From Enterovibrio norvegicus FF-33 (GTDB lineage: Bacteria; Pseudomonadota; Gammaproteobacteria; Enterobacterales; Vibrionaceae): a stretch of 64,000 bases of DNA. The notes beneath the pieces were generated by a model, which worked only from the letters and a program-made list of their open reading frames with translations, was not told the origin of the DNA and searched no databases. The position numbers were made by a program, and so were the translations under genes. This document shows positions 60,080 to 64,000 of this stretch, piece after piece. Within the stretch, counting starts at the first letter, position 1. The number at the start of each line of letters is the position of its first letter. The stretch is from NCBI RefSeq assembly GCF_000286835.2, contig NZ_AJYD02000038.1, positions 3,081,632-3,145,631 on the forward strand, in the 5' to 3' direction.

Positions 60080-61534
60080 ATGACGACGGCCTACTCTGAT
60101 CACGAATTCGTTTCAGTCAAAGGTTTTTCTGCATCAGAAATGATGAATGAAGCGGAACGTTATGCGCTAAAGAAAATTAGCAAACGCAGCGGTGCCACAC
60201 TCAGTTTAGCCATTCTGGCTGGTGCCTTTATCGGTCTCGCCTTTCTGTTTTACATCACAGTAACTACAGGCAATGACAGCACAAACTGGGGCGTTAATCG
60301 ACTGATCGGCGGTTTCGCTTTTAGCATGGGACTGATCTTGATTGTTATTTTTGAAGGCGAGCTATTTACCAGCACAGTGCTGTCGAGTATTTCATGGGCC
60401 AATAATCAGGTAAGCATCAGCAAGCTGCTTTCAACCTGGGGAAAGGTCTACCTTGGCAATTTCTTAGGGGCAACACTCCTTGTCATCATGGTAACCGCGG
60501 CAGGCTTATACCAGCTTGATGGCGGTCAATGGGGCTTAAATGCGCTTAATATTGCCCAGCATAAACTTCACCACACTTGGCTCGAAGCCTTCACTTTAGG
60601 CGTTTTGTGTAACATTTTAGTTTGTACTGCTATTTGGCTCACTTTTTGTTCTGCCAACCCCATTGTCAAAGCTGTAATGACAATGTTGCCTGTCGCAATG
60701 TTTGTATCTAGCGGTTTTGAACACAGTATTGCCAATATGTTCATGGTGCCATTAGGCATCGTCATCGCCAATTTTTCTCCAGATACCTTTTGGCTTGGAC
60801 TTGGCGCTAATGCAGCAAACTATGCTGACCTCACCTTCAACAACTTCATCATCAACAACCTGATCCCCGTTACCTTAGGCAATATTGTTGGCGGCGCCGT
60901 GCTTGTCGGTCTAGCTAACTGGGGGATCTACCGAAAACAAATGCAACAACCCGACATGCTGAGCATTAACACGCCAGTGACTATCGCTAAAGCCAGTAAG
61001 GACTCTGCCATGATTAACTCCGTGAAAGTAAAAGATCTAATGAATACAAACCCTATCGTCTTGAAAGCAAGTGACCGCACGGCTCAAGCCATTGACACCT
61101 TGCTTTCTAATGGCATAACTGGTGCGCCAGTTTGCGACAGTCAAATGCAGGTTGTGGGTTTTTTCTCAGTACATGATGCGATGGTTAATCTTTGGTGTGA
61201 GGACTATCTACCTGATGCGAAACAAGTCGTTGGCGAGTTGATGTGTGATGATGTGACGGCGTTAAATGCAGAAGAAAGCTTAGTTGACGTCGCTGAATTC
61301 TTAGTCATGGACAAAGAAAAGGTTTTCCCTGTATCTCCGATGGGTATCGCAACAAGCTTCTCCAATTTATCGCTAAAAGAGCGAGTTAAAGAGGCTAAAA
61401 TAAGTAAACCGCATATTTTGCCGGTTATCACTAATGGCCGCTTAGTCGGTGTGATTTCAAGATCTGATGTGCTGCAGGCATTAAGACCACTTTATGAAAA
61501 CGAGCCGTTAGTTGAAGTAGCAAAAGCCATTTAA
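60080..61534 (+). CDS. Formate/nitrite-type (FNT) channel fused to a CBS-domain pair
   Basis: A 484-residue protein with two parts. Residues about 25-285 are a six-helix FNT channel (GATLSLAILAGAFIGLAFLF, GLILIVIFEGELFTSTVLSS, CNILVCTAIWLTFCSANPI, FEHSIANMFMVPLGIV, NNFIINNLIPVTLGNIVGGA). A linker follows, and residues about 312-470 hold two CBS domains (VKDLMNTNPIVLKASD ... LMCDDVTALNAEESLVDVA ... LVGVISRSDVLQALRP) that usually bind adenine nucleotides or SAM. The ATG at 60080 follows GGGAGG; 60065 is an in-frame alternative. A short overlapping frame with a strong AAGGAG box precedes it (60055-60099). The channel substrate (formate, nitrite, hydrosulfide or other) cannot be read. It is divergent from a YeiE-like LysR gene. 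Confidence 0.88.
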   Translation: MTTAYSDHEFVSVKGFSASEMMNEAERYALKKISKRSGATLSLAILAGAFIGLAFLFYITVTTGNDSTNWGVNRLIGGFAFSMGLILIVIFEGELFTSTVLSSISWANNQVSISKLLSTWGKVYLGNFLGATLLVIMVTAAGLYQLDGGQWGLNALNIAQHKLHHTWLEAFTLGVLCNILVCTAIWLTFCSANPIVKAVMTMLPVAMFVSSGFEHSIANMFMVPLGIVIANFSPDTFWLGLGANAANYADLTFNNFIINNLIPVTLGNIVGGAVLVGLANWGIYRKQMQQPDMLSINTPVTIAKASKDSAMINSVKVKDLMNTNPIVLKASDRTAQAIDTLLSNGITGAPVCDSQMQVVGFFSVHDAMVNLWCEDYLPDAKQVVGELMCDDVTALNAEESLVDVAEFLVMDKEKVFPVSPMGIATSFSNLSLKERVKEAKISKPHILPVITNGRLVGVISRSDVLQALRPLYENEPLVEVAKAI

Positions 61535-61541
61535 AGACATG

Positions 61542-61569
61542 AAGGGCAGTAGCAATACTGCCCTTTTGT
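61542..61569. terminator. Bidirectional terminator
   Basis: The 10-bp stem AAGGGCAGTA (61542-61551) / TACTGCCCTT (61556-61565) with a GCAA loop, then a T-rich tail, between convergent FNT-CBS and EEP genes. Confidence 0.85.
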
Positions 61570-62408
61570 TATTGAGAAAGAAATGTCAGTGACGCTTCAA
61601 TGAATGCGTGGTCAGACGCCGTTGTCTTTTTTGACAAAGATACATTAAGTTCAAGATCTCGGTAGAACAAATGATCAAGTGGATGACCAAAAACTGTCAG
61701 TCGATCGTCGCTGCTATATTGAGCCTCTTTCAGTCCAAGCTCATCAAGTTCTTTTTTAACCACATTCAGACGTTCATCGCTCCAAGTATTAAAGTCTCCA
61801 GCAATGATGAGTGAACCACTGATATCGCTCACCGCATCAACCAGCGACTGAAGCTGCTCTCGGTATTCTTCCACTCCAAAAGTAAAGTTAATACTGTGTA
61901 GGTTAATAACAGACAGAGTATTTCCATCAGACAAGGAGAATGCACTGTAAAGAGCACTTTTCGGTAAGCGCAGGTATGGCTCAACTTTGGTATAGGCGCA
62001 GACTTTTGATGGCTTCACTTCAGACAAAGTCATCACGCCAGCAATTTCACCATTGATCGCGAATGCGTATGCCTGATTACTGTGCCACCCTTCTCGCTCT
62101 ATGTAGCTGAGAAGCTGAGGTTTAGATTGAGCTTCTTGAAGTAATATCAGTGAGTTTTTTTTCGATAGATCCGAAAGCTCAGTCTCCCAACCATCTAATT
62201 GTTGTTTGTAGATATTCCATACCGCGATATTGAGTGGTTTGGTCACATCAATCGTTTCGGTCTCTGAATAGTCACGACAGCGAACGCTTGCCTCTCCTGA
62301 TGCCAAGCTCGCCTCCGTCGGTACATCAACAACCATATAGACCGTTAGAATGCCGCTGATTAATAATAATGCGCCAAGGATTGCCCATCGGGATCTAAGT
62401 TGTCTCAT
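61569..62408 (-). CDS. Endonuclease/exonuclease/phosphatase family protein (YafD-like)
   Basis: A 279-residue protein with an N-terminal membrane anchor (RWAILGALLLISGILTVYMVVD). The EEP fold has NIAVWNIYKQQ, LILLQEAQ (Glu metal ligand), IIAGDFNTWSDERL (Asp-Asn) and a C-terminal ASDHAFIEASL (Asp-His). This marks a Mg-dependent nuclease or phosphatase exported to or facing the periplasm. The ATG at 62408 is preferred; a GTG four codons upstream is in frame. YafD lies in the gloB-rnhA region in E. coli. The substrate is unknown. Confidence 0.85.
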   Translation of the reverse strand: MRQLRSRWAILGALLLISGILTVYMVVDVPTEASLASGEASVRCRDYSETETIDVTKPLNIAVWNIYKQQLDGWETELSDLSKKNSLILLQEAQSKPQLLSYIEREGWHSNQAYAFAINGEIAGVMTLSEVKPSKVCAYTKVEPYLRLPKSALYSAFSLSDGNTLSVINLHSINFTFGVEEYREQLQSLVDAVSDISGSLIIAGDFNTWSDERLNVVKKELDELGLKEAQYSSDDRLTVFGHPLDHLFYRDLELNVSLSKKTTASDHAFIEASLTFLSQ

Positions 62409-62603
62409 AAAAAGCGGCACCTTATTTATTAGTTTAACATTCGATCGATCTATCTAAGAGCAAGGGTATTTCGCTCTCCCCTGATAAATATTGTCGATGA
62501 ACTCATAACAGTCGTTTCAATAGCGGGACACAGCGCTCTAATTCACATGTGCAACATTCAATTGCCCCTATACTCTCTCGACTCGCACATTCAGGAGCAA
62601 AAA

Positions 62604-63131
62604 ATGGTTAATGAATCTAAAGGCATCTATTACCGTATTTTACACCCAGCTCAAAAACCTTGGATGATTGCCTTCGTTGCAGCGATTGGCTCTGCCATTT
62701 GTATCGCCTTGCTGGCATTAATTGATGAAAGTGCGAAAGGTGATTATGTCTTAATGGCGCCTTTCGGAGCAACCATGGTTCTGGTTTTTGGATTACCCCA
62801 AAGCCCCCTAGCACAACCTCCCAATGTCATCTTAGGCCATCTAACAACAGCCATCGTCGGCGTCATTTTTGCCAATCTCTTTCCTCCTGAATTTTGGTCA
62901 CTCGGGTTAGCTGTAGGTACAGGGATTTTCTTTATGATTCTGTTTAATGTCACTCATCCTCCTGCCGGCGGTAATCCGTTGCTTATCATGTTGGGTGGAC
63001 ACACAAGTTTCACGTTTGCGCTTTACCCTGTGCTAGCAGGTGCGTGTGTCATCGTGATTGTTGCTCTGATTTATCACGGTTTTGTATCGCGATTAGAGTA
63101 TGCATGGGTCAACAAACCGAAGAAGGCATAG
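62604..63131 (+). CDS. HPP-family four-helix membrane protein
   Basis: A 175-residue protein with four transmembrane helices (about 24-44, 52-70, 90-112, 132-160). The conserved HPP motif reads NVTHPPAGGNPLLIM (His-Pro-Pro), and GATMVLVFGLPQSPLAQPPN is typical of the family. HPP proteins of cyanobacteria and plants have been linked to nitrite transport, so a link with the nearby FNT-CBS gene is possible but unproven. The ATG at 62604 has an AGGAG box six bases upstream. It is directly followed by a universal stress protein gene. Confidence 0.85.
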   Translation: MVNESKGIYYRILHPAQKPWMIAFVAAIGSAICIALLALIDESAKGDYVLMAPFGATMVLVFGLPQSPLAQPPNVILGHLTTAIVGVIFANLFPPEFWSLGLAVGTGIFFMILFNVTHPPAGGNPLLIMLGGHTSFTFALYPVLAGACVIVIVALIYHGFVSRLEYAWVNKPKKA

Positions 63132-63134
63132 GCT

Positions 63135-63551
63135 ATGTACAGCAAAATACTTTACGCACTTGATCTGGACTCTAAACCCCATTTACACAAAGCTCTCGCT
63201 ATTGCGGTGCAACTCAACGCGGAACTTTACGTCGGATATGCTACCTACATCGGTGAAGACTACACAGATGACGAGATTTATTTCGGCAAAGCAGATGGCG
63301 ACAAGGTCGTTGATAGCAAGAAAAAAGAGCTCGAAAATAAGCTGGAAGCATTGCTACTGGGAACCGAACTATCAAAAGAGCATGTGTACGTCGTCGATGG
63401 CCCAATTGGAAAAGCCATCGATCATTTAGCCCAAACACTGAGTGTAGAGCTTGTCCTTATTGCAAAATCTCATCACCACTTCAGCTTGTTGATAAAGCCT
63501 GACACTTTAATACGCTATACATCCCACTATGACTTGTTGAGCTTCAACTAG
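63135..63551 (+). CDS. Universal stress protein, UspA family
   Basis: A 138-residue single Usp domain: N-terminal strand KILYALDLDSKPHLHKALAI and GPIGKAIDHLAQTLSVELVL with IAKSHHHFSLL in the C-terminal part. The ATP-binding G-2x-G-9x-GS motif is not well kept, so it may belong to the non-nucleotide-binding class. It begins three bases after the HPP gene (operon). Confidence 0.85.
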   Translation: MYSKILYALDLDSKPHLHKALAIAVQLNAELYVGYATYIGEDYTDDEIYFGKADGDKVVDSKKKELENKLEALLLGTELSKEHVYVVDGPIGKAIDHLAQTLSVELVLIAKSHHHFSLLIKPDTLIRYTSHYDLLSFN

Positions 63552-63623
63552 ACGAATGAAACCTCAGCATTGTTTCAGGGACGCCCAGTGTAAGGCTTTA
63601 GTTTTGGCATGAGCAAATAGAAC

Positions 63624-63732
63624 TGGCAGGGGTGTAGAGATTCGACCGGGCTGATGTTCCAGCTCCTAACATCGCTTTGAAAAAGGGACAAATACAAAAA
63701 AGCCCCGACATTGCTGTCGACGCTTTCGAAGG
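63624..63732 (-). repeat. Tandem repeat copy 1: 109-bp unit with tRNA-Trp 3'-end remnant
   Basis: This is the first of two adjacent 109-bp units, about 91% identical by eye (10 differences). It starts with TGGCAGGGGTGTAGAGATTC, which is the 3' end (CCA, acceptor, T-arm) of tRNA-Trp on the minus strand with one mismatch. It contains the terminator-like stem GCC...GGC around 63701-63724 (two mismatches). Confidence 0.9.
63701..63724 (-). terminator. Degenerate terminator in repeat copy 1
   Basis: The stem AGCCCCGACA / TGTCGACGCT has two internal mismatches; T-rich on the minus strand. It is the counterpart of the better stem in copy 2. Confidence 0.5.
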
Positions 63733-63841
63733 TGGCAGGGGTGGAGAGATTCGACCGGGCTGGCGTTCCAGCTCCCAACATCGCTTTGAAAAAGCGACAA
63801 ATACGAAAAAGCCCCGACATTTCTGTCGAGGCTTTCAAAAG
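63733..63841 (-). repeat. Tandem repeat copy 2: 109-bp unit with exact tRNA-Trp 3'-end copy
   Basis: The unit abuts the true tRNA-Trp gene. Its first 22 bases (TGGCAGGGGTGGAGAGATTC and on) equal the tRNA's 3' end exactly; an 18-base insert then interrupts T-loop sequence that otherwise continues with CTCCCAACA, as in the tRNA. It also has a perfect hairpin TCGCTTT-GAA-AAAGCGA (63781-63797) and a terminator stem (63808-63835). The whole unit is a degenerate copy of the tRNA 3' half plus its trailer. Confidence 0.9.
63808..63835 (-). terminator. Terminator of the tRNA-Asp/tRNA-Trp unit
   Basis: The stem AAAGCCCCGACA (63808-63819) / TGTCGAGGCTTT (63824-63835) has one mismatch, a 4-base loop and a T-run on the minus strand, 7 bp downstream of tRNA-Trp. 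Confidence 0.8.
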
Positions 63842-63918
<77 letters not shown>

Positions 63919-63954
63919 GTAGTTGTTTTAAAGACTTAACTTTGTCTAAATAAG

Positions 63955-64000
63955 TGGCGGAGCGGACGGGACTCGAACCCGCGACCCCCGGCGTGACAGG
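63955..64000 (-). tRNA. tRNA-Asp (anticodon GTC), cut by the window edge
   Basis: The visible 46 bases give the 3' part: anticodon GTC, anticodon stem, T-arm GGGTTCGAGTCCC and acceptor CCGCTCC with encoded GCCA. The 5' part lies beyond the window. The order tRNA-Asp, tRNA-Trp is that found at the end of an rRNA operon in E. coli (rrnC), so such an operon may follow to the right on the minus strand. Confidence 0.93.

Overview
The window reads as a chromosomal segment of a marine gammaproteobacterium of the family Vibrionaceae. The evidence is gene order and family content: a flgT-like gene end, tRNA-Arg and gltX lie together, as do zipA/cysZ/cysK/ptsHI-crr, purC/bamC/dapA/bcp/perM/bepA, upp/uraA/purMN and gmhA/fadE/dnaQ/rnhA/gloB/mltD. 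There are also two OmpU-type porins, a second secDF pair and a chitin-active LPMO. I cannot fix the genus; an Enterovibrio/Grimontia/Vibrio-like genome is an inference. The genetic code is standard and most of the DNA is conserved core genome. No integrase, transposase, prophage or CRISPR array was seen.

Left part (1-8.8 kb): the end of a flagellar gene, tRNA-Arg(CCT), porin 1, a tiny secreted peptide, gltX, a DUF2057 protein, porin 2 and ligA. The two porin genes share a 5' leader with a conserved hairpin. From 8.9 to 17.2 kb, a block of plus-strand genes sits between ligA and zipA, which often adjoin in relatives. It holds an unknown exported protein, secD2-secF2, scsB-scsD (periplasmic thiol chemistry, no scsC) and a secreted chitin-binding LPMO. 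Then come zipA, cysZ, cysK and the PTS operon ptsH-ptsI-crr.

Middle (23.4-44.8 kb): a GH2 beta-mannosidase, a DyP peroxidase, small DUF genes, a ybjQ gene broken by an in-frame TGA, and an ArsR regulator with a palindromic promoter. These are followed by yffB-dapE-M15 peptidase-DUF2897, purC, bamC-dapA, bcp, an FAD oxidoreductase and perM. Next come a TusA-family gene broken by an in-frame TGA, bepA, arsC-wrbA-DUF2069 and a DUF2066 protein.

Right part (44.9-64 kb): uraA, upp, purM-purN (with a PurR box), a YafJ amidotransferase, gmhA, fadE (with a FadR-like site), a TIGR03503 protein with dnaQ, rnhA, a YafS methyltransferase and gloB-mltD. A YeiE-like LysR gene then faces an FNT channel fused to CBS domains across a perfect 17-bp palindrome. 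EEP nuclease, HPP and universal stress protein genes follow. The end holds two 109-bp tandem repeats that each carry a copy of the tRNA-Trp 3' end, then tRNA-Trp and a cut-off tRNA-Asp on the minus strand. This pair commonly trails an rRNA operon, so one may lie just past the right edge.

Most notable for follow-up are the rtT-like repeats behind tRNA-Trp, the shared porin leader hairpin, the two TGA-interrupted conserved genes, the cargo block between ligA and zipA, and the LysR/FNT-CBS locus.
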